Shown here: positions 8,282-17,387 of the stretch, one piece after another
Layout: each line of letters opens with the position of its first letter
Numbering within the stretch: the stretch's first letter is position 1
DNA from: an uncultured Actinomycetes bacterium
Lineage (GTDB): Bacteria; Actinomycetota; Actinomycetes; Nanopelagicales; Nanopelagicaceae
Length of the DNA: 64,000 bases
Direction: 5' to 3'
Assembly (NCBI GenBank): GCA_903822425.1
Contig: CAIJOY010000044.1
Span: 17,083 to 81,082, forward strand
Notes under the pieces: generated by a model
The model's database searches: none
Told to the model about the DNA's origin: nothing
Seen by the model: only the letters and a program-made list of their open reading frames with translations
Program-made: the position numbers and the translations under genes

Positions 8282-9649
8282 ATGAGTAAATCCACCAATG
8301 ATGGCTTAGAACGTGGTCTTGGCTTTAAAGGAGTTCTCTCTCTGGCGTTGAGTGATATCACGCCAATGGCTTCTTTGCTTGTGACAGCGGGAGCTGTCCT
8401 TGTGCTCTCTGGAACAGCTGGAGTTTGGGCGTTCACTTTAGGTTGCGCAATCGCGATCACCGTAGCGATGAGCATGGCCGAACTCGGCTCGATGTATCCC
8501 ACCGCAGGTGGACTGTTTTATATCGTCACCAAAGTTCTTGGTCGGCCCGTTGGCTTCCTTGCCATGGTTGATTATGTGCTTCAAGGAATATTTATCCCAG
8601 CAACTTTGGCACTAGGACTTGGCACGTATCTTCATTCCCTCAATCCATCTTTTCCAGTAAATACTTCCTCAGCAGTTGCGATGGTAATCATCACTTTACT
8701 TGCAGTGCTTCGAATTCACATTAGCGCGGTTATTGTAACAATCTGTCTAGCGATTGAATTTGTGGTCTTAGCACTTGTCATGGGCGTTGGTTTGGTTCAT
8801 CTCAACCAACCACTATCCATCTTGACCCATCCAGTAATGCTGACACCTTCCGGATTATCTCCAGTTGCAGGCGCAGCTGTAGTAGCCGCGATTGCTTCTT
8901 CCCTCTTCTCGGTTAACGGGTATGACAGTGCCATTAACTTCTCTGAGGAAGTTAAAGGAAGTGCACGCAATATCGGACGCGCAGTAATGTATTCGGCAAT
9001 TATCGGCGTTGTCCTCGAATTGACCGCATTTGTTTTGGGTCTTTTCGGCACTCGCGATCTGAATGCCTACTTGGGAAGTGCCACACCATTCACAGACTCG
9101 GTGAGCCAAGCTTTAGGTAAGTCAGCCGGAAACGTTGTTCTAGTGGGAGCTCTCTTTGCGATTGTCAATGCAACGTTGGCAATTACTTTGCAGTTTGCCC
9201 GTGTGCTTTGGGCAAGTGGCAGAGACCAAGCATGGCCAACACCTGTCAATAACCTGCTCGGTAAAGTACATCCAAAATATCGCTCACCATGGATTTCAAC
9301 TTTGGTGATTGGTGCAGTAGCAACAGTCTTTTGTTTGAAATCTTCGTTGATTTCTACAGTGACTTTTACTGCAGTTCTCATAGTTATCCTTTACGCACTC
9401 ATTGCAATTTCTGCTCTAGTGAGTCGCATCCGGGACAAGTCATTGGCACGTCCGTTCAAGATGATGTTTTGGCCAATTCCGCCAATCGTCACAATTCTCG
9501 GAGTGGGCTTGACACTGACAAAGCAAAAGACTGGAGACATAAAGATTGTTTTGATTATCGCACTTGTCTCTCTTGTTTACTATTACCTATATCTGAATCG
9601 TTCCAAGCAAGCCAAGTGGGTTGCCCATAACCCAGCTTCTATGGAATAA
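8282..9649 (+). CDS. APC superfamily amino acid/amine permease
   Basis: A 455-residue transporter with about 12 hydrophobic segments. The first segment carries the family's unwound-helix pattern (LSLALSDITPMASLLVTAG) and the middle shows FSVNGYDSAINFSEEVKGSARNIGRAV, the conserved loop of APC transporters. It should import an amino acid or amine by cation symport; the substrate is unknown. A GGGAAGG Shine-Dalgarno stands 8 nt before ATG 8282. A strong terminator follows directly, so it is a single-gene unit. It is much shorter than the CeoB/CeoC-associated APC proteins of mycobacteria, so it need not be their partner. Confidence 0.85.
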   Translation: MSKSTNDGLERGLGFKGVLSLALSDITPMASLLVTAGAVLVLSGTAGVWAFTLGCAIAITVAMSMAELGSMYPTAGGLFYIVTKVLGRPVGFLAMVDYVLQGIFIPATLALGLGTYLHSLNPSFPVNTSSAVAMVIITLLAVLRIHISAVIVTICLAIEFVVLALVMGVGLVHLNQPLSILTHPVMLTPSGLSPVAGAAVVAAIASSLFSVNGYDSAINFSEEVKGSARNIGRAVMYSAIIGVVLELTAFVLGLFGTRDLNAYLGSATPFTDSVSQALGKSAGNVVLVGALFAIVNATLAITLQFARVLWASGRDQAWPTPVNNLLGKVHPKYRSPWISTLVIGAVATVFCLKSSLISTVTFTAVLIVILYALIAISALVSRIRDKSLARPFKMMFWPIPPIVTILGVGLTLTKQKTGDIKIVLIIALVSLVYYYLYLNRSKQAKWVAHNPASME

Positions 9650-9662
9650 CAGGAGTAAGAGA

Positions 9663-9700
9663 AAGGTGGCTAGCAACGTTTCATCGCTAGCCACCTTTTT
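9663..9700 (+). terminator. Rho-independent terminator after the APC permease
   Basis: A 12-bp perfect stem (9663-9674 with 9686-9697) around an 11-nt loop is followed by a T run (9696-9700). It separates the permease from the small-ORF/amidase operon. Confidence 0.85.
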
Positions 9701-9755
9701 ATTCAATGTTTTGATTATTATCTGATCTAATCTTTAACATCACTTGAGAGGCAAC

Positions 9756-9917
9756 ATGGATCTGAGAGATTTTCCGGAAATTCAAAAGGCGAGTTCAGAG
9801 AAGTTACGCGCATATTGGAGTTATTTACAGTCTAAGCGCGCCAAAGTCGATGAGTCCCAATTGCGAGATAGTGACATAGCAACGATCTACACAGCCCCCT
9901 TGTTGGAGGAGCAATGA
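9756..9917 (+). CDS. 53-residue protein coupled to the amidase
   Basis: A small gene encoding 53 residues, beginning MDLRDFPEIQK and ending YTAPLLEEQ. A GAGAGG Shine-Dalgarno (9746-9751) stands at a good distance before ATG 9756, and its TGA overlaps the amidase ATG in an ATGA junction, so it is very probably translated and coupled to the amidase. The composition is charged and helical (EKLRAYWSYLQSKRAK). I do not recognise a family. By position and size it recalls AtzG and GatC, small helical partners encoded just upstream of amidases of the same superfamily (AtzE, GatA) and needed for their folding. That comparison is inference; no GatC signature is visible. Confidence 0.6.
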   Translation: MDLRDFPEIQKASSEKLRAYWSYLQSKRAKVDESQLRDSDIATIYTAPLLEEQ

Positions 9918-11326
9918 CAAGTGATCTTCACCGGCTCTCGATTTCTGAAGTCTCAAAACTCATTAAGGCCAAGAAAGTATCTCCTGTTGAATTGACTCGA
10001 AATTCTTTGGATCGAATCCAGAAGTTTAATCCGCAGCTCAACGCCTTTATTGCCGTCTATGAAGAAGACGCACTCAAGCAAGCTAGAAGCGCAGAACGTG
10101 AGATCGGACGGGGTAACTATCGCGGCAAGTTACACGGAGTACCGATTGCGATAAAAGATAATCTTTATTTTGCTGGCAAAGTGACAACGATGGGCTCGAA
10201 AATCCATAAAGATTTTGTTTCCGATTTTGATGCAACAGCGGTAGTGAAATTACGAGAAAGTGGCGCGATATTTTTGGGTAAAACCAACATGCACGAGTAC
10301 GCACTTGGTGCTACAACCGATAATCCCTATTACGGTACCTGCCGCAATCCTTGGGATTTATCGCGCATTCCAGGAGGCTCAAGTGGAGGTTCTGCCGCAG
10401 CCGTTGCAGCCTTCCTTGCCTATGGCGCATTAGGCAGTGATACATCGGGATCTATCCGAGTTCCTGCAGCTGCATGTGGTCTTGTGGGCTTTAAACCAAC
10501 GTATGGTCGCGTCAGCAAGTACGGTTGTTTTCCAGAAGCTTGGACTCTAGATCATGTAGGTCCACTCACTCGCACAGTTCAAGACAGTGCCATCATGCTT
10601 GATGCGATAAGTGGATATGACAGCAGTGACCCCACTTCATTGAATGTTGCAAATCCCAAACTCGCGAATAAGGTCAGTGCTGACTTGACGGGGGTTGTCA
10701 TAGGGGTTGAAGAAGAATTCTTTTTTGAATTCGTGGACCATGAAGTTGAAAAAATGGTGCGCGCAACGATCGAAATGCTCAGGCGCCGTGGAGCAAAAAT
10801 CAAAAAAGTGAAGATTCCTTCATTAAAAGACGCCTTCTGGGCGTTGACGATCATAGATACTTCTGAGACAACTGCAGTGCATCAGCCAACTATGAAAACC
10901 CGTGCTCAAGATTATGGAGATGATGTCCGCTTCTTAATCGAATGCGGCTATCTGCCCACCGCCGTTGATTATCTACAAGCACTGCAGTTACGGCGGTTGA
11001 TTCAAAAAGAAGTGGATCATGTTTTTGGAGAGATTGATGTGCTGCTGGCTCCCACGCTGCCCTCAAAAACTCCCAAGGTAGGGGAATTAACGAGCGTGAT
11101 TAATGGAAAGTCCGTTGACACGATCGAAACATGTATGCACAACGTGGGACCTGGCAACTTGTTGGGGCTGCCATCGATTTCGATGCCTTGCGGACTTCTT
11201 GAAGGTATTCCCGTGGGAATAGAGATTATTGGCGCTGCCGGTGATGAGCATTCAGTTCTTAATGTAGGGCGAGCTATAGAGTCTCTCGAACTACTTCAGG
11301 AGGCAATTCCCGCCAACTACTCATAA
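9914..11326 (+). CDS. Amidase signature family hydrolase
   Basis: A 470-residue amidase of the GatA/AtzE branch. The Ser-cisSer-Lys triad is visible: K81 in VPIAIKDNL, the glycine-serine loop GGSSGGS (154-160) and the nucleophile S180 in SDTSGSIRVPA. The segment GLVGFKPTYGRVS follows as usual. It hydrolyses a carboxamide, substrate unknown. No gatB lies nearby, so it is unlikely to be the tRNA amidotransferase subunit. It is co-transcribed with the 53-residue gene upstream and followed closely by a glycosyltransferase. Confidence 0.9.
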   Translation: MTSDLHRLSISEVSKLIKAKKVSPVELTRNSLDRIQKFNPQLNAFIAVYEEDALKQARSAEREIGRGNYRGKLHGVPIAIKDNLYFAGKVTTMGSKIHKDFVSDFDATAVVKLRESGAIFLGKTNMHEYALGATTDNPYYGTCRNPWDLSRIPGGSSGGSAAAVAAFLAYGALGSDTSGSIRVPAAACGLVGFKPTYGRVSKYGCFPEAWTLDHVGPLTRTVQDSAIMLDAISGYDSSDPTSLNVANPKLANKVSADLTGVVIGVEEEFFFEFVDHEVEKMVRATIEMLRRRGAKIKKVKIPSLKDAFWALTIIDTSETTAVHQPTMKTRAQDYGDDVRFLIECGYLPTAVDYLQALQLRRLIQKEVDHVFGEIDVLLAPTLPSKTPKVGELTSVINGKSVDTIETCMHNVGPGNLLGLPSISMPCGLLEGIPVGIEIIGAAGDEHSVLNVGRAIESLELLQEAIPANYS

Positions 11327-11346
11327 CGAGTAATTTGGACGAGACT

Positions 11347-12105
11347 ATGCACATGCAACACGTGGGGTCTGCGGTGAATCAATACCTTGTCATCGTGCCC
11401 ACATTTAATGAGGCACAGAGTGTCCAAGAACTCTTGCCCCAATTACTTAATTTGCCGATAGATATCTTGATTGTTGATGATGGATCACCAGATCGGACTG
11501 CGCAGATATGTAGGGAATTGGATCAAGGCCGCGGCCGGATTAACGTTCTAGAGCGTTCAGAAAAATCCGGGTTAGGTAGTGCCTACTTATTAGGTTTTGC
11601 ATGGGGCCTTGGCCGCGGTTATAGATTTCTCGTTGAGATGGATGCAGATGGCTCCCATCAAGTCGCCGACCTCTCACTTTTGATTCAAAGAGCTTCTCAA
11701 AGCCCAGATGTTGATCTCCTCATTGGATCTCGCTGGGTCAGTGGTGGAAAGGTCGTCAATTGGAGTAAGGGTCGTGAGCTGCTATCGCGTTTTGCCAATC
11801 GTTATTCCAAAATTTTGTTGGGTGGGCATGTAAAAGATATGACAGCTGGATTTCGTATCTATCGAGCTGATTTTTTGCACCGCATGAACCTAGCGACAAT
11901 TTCTAGCGAAGGTTATTGTTTCCAAATTGAGATGACGCGCAGGAGTGCTGATGTTGGCGGTCGAATTCTTGAATTACCCATCATATTTATCGAACGAAAA
12001 TTTGGAGAGAGTAAAATGTCCTCAACCATTGTGCTCGAAGCCATGGCGCGTGTGACGTGGTGGGGGATTCAACGCCCTTTTCGAAAGGTTTCGGCTAGGT
12101 CATAG
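11347..12105 (+). CDS. Family 2 glycosyltransferase, polyprenol-phosphate mannosyltransferase-like
   Basis: A 252-residue GT-A enzyme resembling Ppm1/DPM synthases, which move mannose from GDP-mannose to polyprenyl phosphate on the inner face of the membrane. Visible are VPTFNE at the N-terminus, VDDGSPDRT, EMDADGSH (the metal-binding DXD) and MTAGFRIYR near the acceptor site. No membrane anchor is present, as in the stand-alone catalytic form. The frame opens at a TTG at 11335; ATG 11347 is chosen for a GGACGAG ribosome-binding-like sequence, and ATG 11353 is also possible. Polyprenyl-phosphate mannose would feed lipoglycan synthesis started by the PimB-type enzyme at 22.7 kb. Confidence 0.83.
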   Translation: MHMQHVGSAVNQYLVIVPTFNEAQSVQELLPQLLNLPIDILIVDDGSPDRTAQICRELDQGRGRINVLERSEKSGLGSAYLLGFAWGLGRGYRFLVEMDADGSHQVADLSLLIQRASQSPDVDLLIGSRWVSGGKVVNWSKGRELLSRFANRYSKILLGGHVKDMTAGFRIYRADFLHRMNLATISSEGYCFQIEMTRRSADVGGRILELPIIFIERKFGESKMSSTIVLEAMARVTWWGIQRPFRKVSARS

Positions 12106-12106
12106 T

Positions 12107-12161
12107 TTCTAGGCTTCCAATCTTCCAATATTCTAGATTTTTAGGCTTCTAGACTTCTAGA
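12107..12161. repeat. CTAG-rich short direct repeats before dxs
   Basis: The 90-nt gap before dxs contains four copies of a TTCTAG-like unit, two as TAGGCTTC (in 12107-12118 and 12142-12150), and near-repeats of CTTCTAG and CTTCCAAT. The block is AT-rich and non-coding. Function is unknown. Confidence 0.4.
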
Positions 12162-12183
12162 TGCAAAAGGTGTGGCGACAAAC

Positions 12184-12195
12184 TAGGATTAGGCC
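12184..12195 (+). promoter_or_regulatory. Leaderless -10 box of dxs
   Basis: TAGGAT (12184-12189) with a 6-nt spacer precedes ATG 12196; no Shine-Dalgarno is seen. Confidence 0.5.
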
Positions 12196-14115
12196 ATGAT
12201 TGAGCGCATCAAGTCTCCGGCAGATCTTTTGCACCTAGATGCGGCTCAACTCGATGCGCTGGCAGCTGAGATCCGAGATTTTCTTATTGCCAAAGTTTCA
12301 AAATCTGGGGGCCATTTGGGTCCTAATCTTGGAGTTGTTGAGTTAACAATCGCAATCCACCGAAGTTTCAATTCCCCCAAAGACATCGTTCTCTTCGATA
12401 CTGGTCATCAGTCCTATGTACATAAAATTTTAACTGGCCGAGCCGGAGAATTTGATCAACTGCGTCAGCGTGGAGGAATCGCGGGGTATCCCAATCGCGC
12501 AGAGAGCGATCATGATGTCATCGAAAATTCCCATGCATCTACCGCCCTGTCGTGGGGGGATGGAATTTCACGTGGTTTTACCTTAACCGGGCAGCGCGAT
12601 CGCTCTGTAGTGGTTGTTGTAGGAGATGGGGCGCTTACCGGTGGGATGTCGTGGGAAGCGCTCAATAATATTGCCACCTCTCATGATCGCAATTTGGTCA
12701 TCGTCGTTAACGACAATGCACGTTCCTACTCACCGACAATCGGCGGCTTAGCAGATCACTTAGCATCATTGCGTGTTACACGTGGATATGAGCAGATTTT
12801 AAGTTGGGGTAAAAGAACGCTGCAGAAAATACCTGGAGTAGGACCGCTGGTATATGACGCTGTTCATGGAATGAAAAAGGGCATCAAAGATTTTCTTGCG
12901 CCTCAAGGAATGTTTGAAGATCTCGGCTTGAAGTACATGGGGCCCATTGATGGACATGACATCGCCGCTATGGAGAAAGCTCTCCACAAGGCAAAACATT
13001 TTGGCGCACCGGTATTAGTCCATGCCATTACCGAAAAAGGCCGCGGGCATGCCCCAGCTCTCGATGATGAAGCCGAGAAATTTCATGCGGTAGGCATTGT
13101 CGACCCAGTCACAGGTATTCCAGTTAAAAGCGGTGGCACTAGTTGGACCAAAATCTTCTCTCAAGAATTAGTGGCTATTGGTAAAGAAAAACCTGATGTT
13201 GTCGCAATCACTGCTGCGATGTTGGGGCCAACTGGTCTTGAAGCATTTAAAACGAATTTCCCCCACCGCACGATCGATGTTGGCATTGCAGAACAACATG
13301 CAGTGACCAGTGCTGCTGGCTTAGCTTTTGCTGGTATGCATCCTGTTGTCGCTGTCTATGCCACATTTCTCAATCGCGCATTTGATCAACTTTTGTTGGA
13401 TGTTGCTCTCCACCATGCCGGTGTTACATTCGTTCTAGATCGATCTGGAATAACAGGTGATGATGGTCCATCACATCACGGTATTTGGGATTTAGCCCTC
13501 ACGGGCATCGTCCCTACTTTGCATGTTGCTGCGCCCAGAGATGGAGCTCGTTTGCGCGAAACTTTGCGCGAAGCGATCGCCATATCAAATGCCCCATCAC
13601 TCGTGCGCTTTCCTAAAGGTGAAGTCCACGCCGATATTCCAGAGATTGAACGTCGCGATGGCGTTGATGTTCTCTATTTGGGTCAGAATTCAGATGTTTT
13701 GCTCATCAGCGTTGGAGCATTTGCACATTTGGCTATTGATGCTGCAGCCCAGGCGGCGCTGAGCGGAGTAGGCGTTACAGTGATTGATCCTCGATGGGTA
13801 AAACCTTTGCCCATCGCGATTGTGGAAATGGCCCACCGGTATAAGCGCATTGTTGTTCTGGAAGATGGTATCCGCCATGGTGGAATTGCCAGCACGGTAT
13901 CTGAGATGGTGCGGGATGCGGATATATCGGTGCCAATTCATTCCATTGGCGTTCCACTTACTTTCATCGAACATTCCACGCGCACTCAAATTTTGCAAGA
14001 TTTAGGAATCACCGTGGCCGAAGTAAGCGCATCGATAATCAATTGGAGCAAATCCTCTAGAGCAGAGAAGCAACTCCCTTTGGGTGGAAACGCTTCCCAC
14101 ATACAGATTCACTAA
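12196..14115 (+). CDS. dxs: 1-deoxy-D-xylulose-5-phosphate synthase
   Basis: A 639-residue thiamine-diphosphate enzyme that condenses pyruvate and glyceraldehyde 3-phosphate, the first step of the MEP isoprenoid pathway. SGGHLGPNLG near the N-terminus, the ThDP motif GDG (143-145) through VNDNARSYSPTIGG, and the DVGIAEQHAV segment with the catalytic Glu (E366) are all present; the C-terminal transketolase domain is complete. The last 59 nt overlap the end of the convergent beta-oxidation gene, so the final roughly 19 residues are encoded opposite that gene's C-terminus. Confidence 0.97.
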   Translation: MIERIKSPADLLHLDAAQLDALAAEIRDFLIAKVSKSGGHLGPNLGVVELTIAIHRSFNSPKDIVLFDTGHQSYVHKILTGRAGEFDQLRQRGGIAGYPNRAESDHDVIENSHASTALSWGDGISRGFTLTGQRDRSVVVVVGDGALTGGMSWEALNNIATSHDRNLVIVVNDNARSYSPTIGGLADHLASLRVTRGYEQILSWGKRTLQKIPGVGPLVYDAVHGMKKGIKDFLAPQGMFEDLGLKYMGPIDGHDIAAMEKALHKAKHFGAPVLVHAITEKGRGHAPALDDEAEKFHAVGIVDPVTGIPVKSGGTSWTKIFSQELVAIGKEKPDVVAITAAMLGPTGLEAFKTNFPHRTIDVGIAEQHAVTSAAGLAFAGMHPVVAVYATFLNRAFDQLLLDVALHHAGVTFVLDRSGITGDDGPSHHGIWDLALTGIVPTLHVAAPRDGARLRETLREAIAISNAPSLVRFPKGEVHADIPEIERRDGVDVLYLGQNSDVLLISVGAFAHLAIDAAAQAALSGVGVTVIDPRWVKPLPIAIVEMAHRYKRIVVLEDGIRHGGIASTVSEMVRDADISVPIHSIGVPLTFIEHSTRTQILQDLGITVAEVSASIINWSKSSRAEKQLPLGGNASHIQIH

Positions 14116-16165
14116 TTCCTTCACGATCCAGGTAAGGCAAGATTCCACCTAATATCATCGGCCATCCGGCGCCGAGCAACATACAAGTATCAATTTCTGC
14201 AGCGGTTGCAACGACACCTTCATCAAGCATCATCCGGGCTTCCTCTGCGAGAGCATTGAGGGCGCGAAGGCGAACTTCCTGGGCAGTAGAAGGTTTATCT
14301 CCTTTTTCGATAAGAGCCACTGCTGCAGGGTTGGCAATCAACTTGCCGTCTTCGCTTTTAATATAGAAAGTTTTAACGCCCTCTGTGACCAGACGTTGCA
14401 TCGTTGGGGAGATGCGATAGCGCGGCCCTAAGTTCTTGTGAAGAGTCTGCGCCACATGAAGTGCAACACCTGGGCCTACAAGTCCAAGTAATTCAAATGG
14501 AGACATAGGAAATCCGACTGAGCGCATTGCGTTATCGGCCACATCCGCTGGTGTTCCCTCGTCCATGGCATCAGTAATTTCTCCCATAAAACGAGTGAGC
14601 AAGCGATTAACGACAAAGCCAGGGGCGTCTTTGGTGATGACCATAGTTTTCTTGAGCTCTTTGCCCACGGAAATAGCAGTAGCCGTTGTTGCATCATCTG
14701 TCGTGCTGGTTCGGGCGACTTCCAACAGGGGCATGATTGCAACGGGATTAAAGAAGTGGAATCCGATAACCCGCTCTGGGTGTTCTAAGCCTTGAGTCAT
14801 AGCTTCAACTGAAAGAGATGAGGTATTGGTAGCCAGAACACATTCGGGACCAACAATTTTTTCAAGTTCTTTAAAAAGTGTTTGCTTGAGGGAAAGTTCT
14901 TCAAAAATTGCTTCAATCACAAAATCTGCCGTTGCAAAGTGTGATTTATCTATTGAACCAGTTACTAATCCAGCAAGTCGGTGAGCGCTTTCCTGGCTCA
15001 TGCGACCTTTCTCTACCAATTTCTTCAGTTCTGCATGCACCCATGCCACGCCTTTATCTACGCGCTCTTGGTCTAAATCTGTCATAAGAATGGGACATTT
15101 CAAGTTACGCACCATGATTAGGGCAAGTTGGGATGCCATTAATCCTGCACCGACTACGCCAACTTTTGTTACTTTGCGAGCAAGTGCAGATTTAGGGGCA
15201 CCTTCAACTTTTTTACGTTTTTTCTGGATCAAATTAAAGGCATATAGCGATGAACGCAATGGATCACTCATTGTTAAATCTGCAAGAGCTTGATCTTCTG
15301 CATCAAAGCCAGCACTACGTGTTGCAGTTTTAGCCTGACCTATCAGTGCCAAAGCGCGAGCGGGTGCATCCATGCTGGCACCACCGTATTTTTTGAACGC
15401 TGCAGCAGAACCAGTTGCAAGGGCTTTTTCCCAGCCAGGATCGTTTGAGTAGTCAACGCGATCAATTTTATTGCGCCCGCTCAAGATGTCGGCGGCAAAT
15501 TTTACAGATCGTTCCAGAAAATCAGCTGGTTCATACACGGCATCGGCAATTCCTAGAGCAAGGGCATCTTTTGCTTTCATCATCGTGTTGTTGTTTAAGG
15601 CATTAAGCATGATTACTTGTACGGCACGTTCTGGGCCAATCATTTTTGGCAAAAGCGTAGCTCCGCCCCATCCTGGGACTAGCCCAAGAAATACTTCTGG
15701 AAGAGCGGTGAATGCAGTGGATGCAAGTGTGCGGTAGGTGCAATGCAGCCCTGCTTCAAGTCCGCCACCTAGAGCCAAGCCATTGATAAATGCAAAAGTA
15801 GGGATATCTAATTCACCTAAACGCCTAAATACATCGTGACCTAGTTTGCCTATAGCCAGTGCTTGTTCACGAGTAGTCAGAAATGAGAGCGCAGATAAAT
15901 CAGCACCAGCGGCAAAAATAAATGGCTTTCCAGTAATTGCTATTGCAGATGGTTTGCGCGAAAGGGCTTGTGAAATAGCAGCGTTGAGTTCGGTGAGGGA
16001 CTGCACGCCGAAAGTATTTGGGCGATTGTGATCTTCACCGTTGTCTAAAGTGATCAGAGCAAGTGAGCCGATAAAACCAAAAGCTGAGAGATCGACATCG
16101 CGGACAAGTGCATGCGTCACTACCTCATCTGGCGCGCCATCTGGAAGTTTGATCTCAGTACTCAT
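14057..16165 (-). CDS. fadJ: Multifunctional enoyl-CoA hydratase/3-hydroxyacyl-CoA dehydrogenase (FadB/FadJ-like)
   Basis: A 702-residue fatty-acid oxidation alpha subunit. An N-terminal crotonase domain (about 30-230) has LGGGLEAGLH with E137 and LPEVFLGLVPGWGG with E157, the two catalytic glutamates. The NAD domain starts at VGVVGAGLMAS (336-344), where Ala replaces the usual second Gly of GxGxxG, and the dehydrogenase His lies in FHFFNPV. It hydrates trans-2-enoyl-CoA and oxidises the 3-hydroxy product. The start is ATG 16165, with GGCGG upstream and 1 nt after the thiolase stop; a longer frame only runs into the thiolase gene. It works with the thiolase and probably with FadD at 25 kb. 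Confidence 0.9.
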   Translation of the reverse strand: MSTEIKLPDGAPDEVVTHALVRDVDLSAFGFIGSLALITLDNGEDHNRPNTFGVQSLTELNAAISQALSRKPSAIAITGKPFIFAAGADLSALSFLTTREQALAIGKLGHDVFRRLGELDIPTFAFINGLALGGGLEAGLHCTYRTLASTAFTALPEVFLGLVPGWGGATLLPKMIGPERAVQVIMLNALNNNTMMKAKDALALGIADAVYEPADFLERSVKFAADILSGRNKIDRVDYSNDPGWEKALATGSAAAFKKYGGASMDAPARALALIGQAKTATRSAGFDAEDQALADLTMSDPLRSSLYAFNLIQKKRKKVEGAPKSALARKVTKVGVVGAGLMASQLALIMVRNLKCPILMTDLDQERVDKGVAWVHAELKKLVEKGRMSQESAHRLAGLVTGSIDKSHFATADFVIEAIFEELSLKQTLFKELEKIVGPECVLATNTSSLSVEAMTQGLEHPERVIGFHFFNPVAIMPLLEVARTSTTDDATTATAISVGKELKKTMVITKDAPGFVVNRLLTRFMGEITDAMDEGTPADVADNAMRSVGFPMSPFELLGLVGPGVALHVAQTLHKNLGPRYRISPTMQRLVTEGVKTFYIKSEDGKLIANPAAVALIEKGDKPSTAQEVRLRALNALAEEARMMLDEGVVATAAEIDTCMLLGAGWPMILGGILPYLDREGISESVCGKRFHPKGVASLL

Positions 16166-16166
16166 C

Positions 16167-17354
16167 CTATTTACCGCCTTTAAAGTGTGGATTTTCCCAA
16201 ATAACAGTGCCGCCCATGCCAAGGCCGATACACATAGTGGTGATGCCATATCGAATTTCTGGATGCTCTTCAAAACTTCTTGTGAGGTTTAAAATAAGTC
16301 GAACACCTGATGAGGCAAGGGGATGGCCTACTGCAATCGCTCCACCAAATGGATTCACATTGGCGGCATCATCTGCGATCCCAAAGTGCTCTAAGAAAGA
16401 AAGAACTTGCACAGCGAATGCTTCATTGATTTCAAAAAGACCGATATCAGAAATTTTTAACCCAGCTTTATTTAGAGCTTTCTCGGTCGATGGAATCGGT
16501 CCATAACCCATGATTTCAGGTTGGACACCTACGAATGCAAAGTTCACAAGACGAGCTTTGACGCCCAAACCTAATTCGTTTGCTTTGTTTTCACTCGCAA
16601 GTATTGCGGCGGTGGCACCGTCGTTGAGTCCAGATGAATTTCCAGCAGTTACGCGCCCAGCCGGACGAAAAGGAGTTTTTAACCCAGCGAGTCCTTCAAG
16701 AGTTGTCGTCGGACGCGGAGGCTCATCGATAGTTGCAATGCCCCAACCCAATTCAGCGCTTCGCACTGCAGTGGGAATCAAATCCCGTTGTATTTTTCCT
16801 TCTGCGTAGGCTTTGGCAGTTTTACGTTGGGAATTGAGGGCATAGCGATCTGCACGTTCTTTGGTGAGGGATGGGAAGCGATCGTGTAAGCGTTCTGCTG
16901 TTGCACCCATAGCAAGTGCATCTTGTTCGACAATTTTTTCAGCAAGGTAGCGGGGGTTGGGATCCAAACCTTCACCGATTGGGTGATTGCCCATGTGTTC
17001 AACACCGCCAGCTATTGCAATGTCGTAGGCACCCATAGCAATGGCGCCAGCAATAGTTGTCACTGCTGTCATTGCTCCAGCACACCAACGATCTATGGAA
17101 TAACCCGGTACCGATTGGGGAAGGCCAGCAAGTAATCCAACGCTTCGTCCTAAGTTCATTCCTTGATCACCACTTTGTGTTGCAGCAGCGATTGCGATGT
17201 CATCGATCTCGGCGGGAGAGAGTTTGGGATTGCGTTCAAGCAAGCCACGAACAGCGCGTACCATCAAATCATCGGCGCGAGTTCCTGAATATAAACTTCC
17301 TGCTTTGCCAAATGGTGTACGCACTGCATCAACAACGACAACGGCAGCAGACAT
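16167..17354 (-). CDS. fadA: Acetyl-CoA C-acyltransferase (3-ketoacyl-CoA thiolase)
   Basis: A 395-residue thiolase. The nucleophile C91 is in DRWCAGAM, the NEAFAV loop and GHPLASSGVR carry the Asn/His, and the second catalytic Cys is in TMCIGLGMGG near the C-terminus. It cleaves 3-ketoacyl-CoA with CoA in beta-oxidation and is the first gene of the operon with the FadB/FadJ-like protein. A GGAAAGG Shine-Dalgarno precedes the ATG, and a TAACCT -10-like box lies about 35 nt further up. Whether it prefers long or short chains cannot be told. Confidence 0.92.
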   Translation of the reverse strand: MSAAVVVVDAVRTPFGKAGSLYSGTRADDLMVRAVRGLLERNPKLSPAEIDDIAIAAATQSGDQGMNLGRSVGLLAGLPQSVPGYSIDRWCAGAMTAVTTIAGAIAMGAYDIAIAGGVEHMGNHPIGEGLDPNPRYLAEKIVEQDALAMGATAERLHDRFPSLTKERADRYALNSQRKTAKAYAEGKIQRDLIPTAVRSAELGWGIATIDEPPRPTTTLEGLAGLKTPFRPAGRVTAGNSSGLNDGATAAILASENKANELGLGVKARLVNFAFVGVQPEIMGYGPIPSTEKALNKAGLKISDIGLFEINEAFAVQVLSFLEHFGIADDAANVNPFGGAIAVGHPLASSGVRLILNLTRSFEEHPEIRYGITTMCIGLGMGGTVIWENPHFKGGK

Positions 17355-17387
17355 TGCGGCGACCTTTCCAACGAGTTATTGCAAAGG

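Noticed and set aside
9914-11326. gatA of the tRNA-dependent amidotransferase
   Set aside because: No gatB is near and the upstream small gene lacks a GatC signature; general amidase is the safer call.
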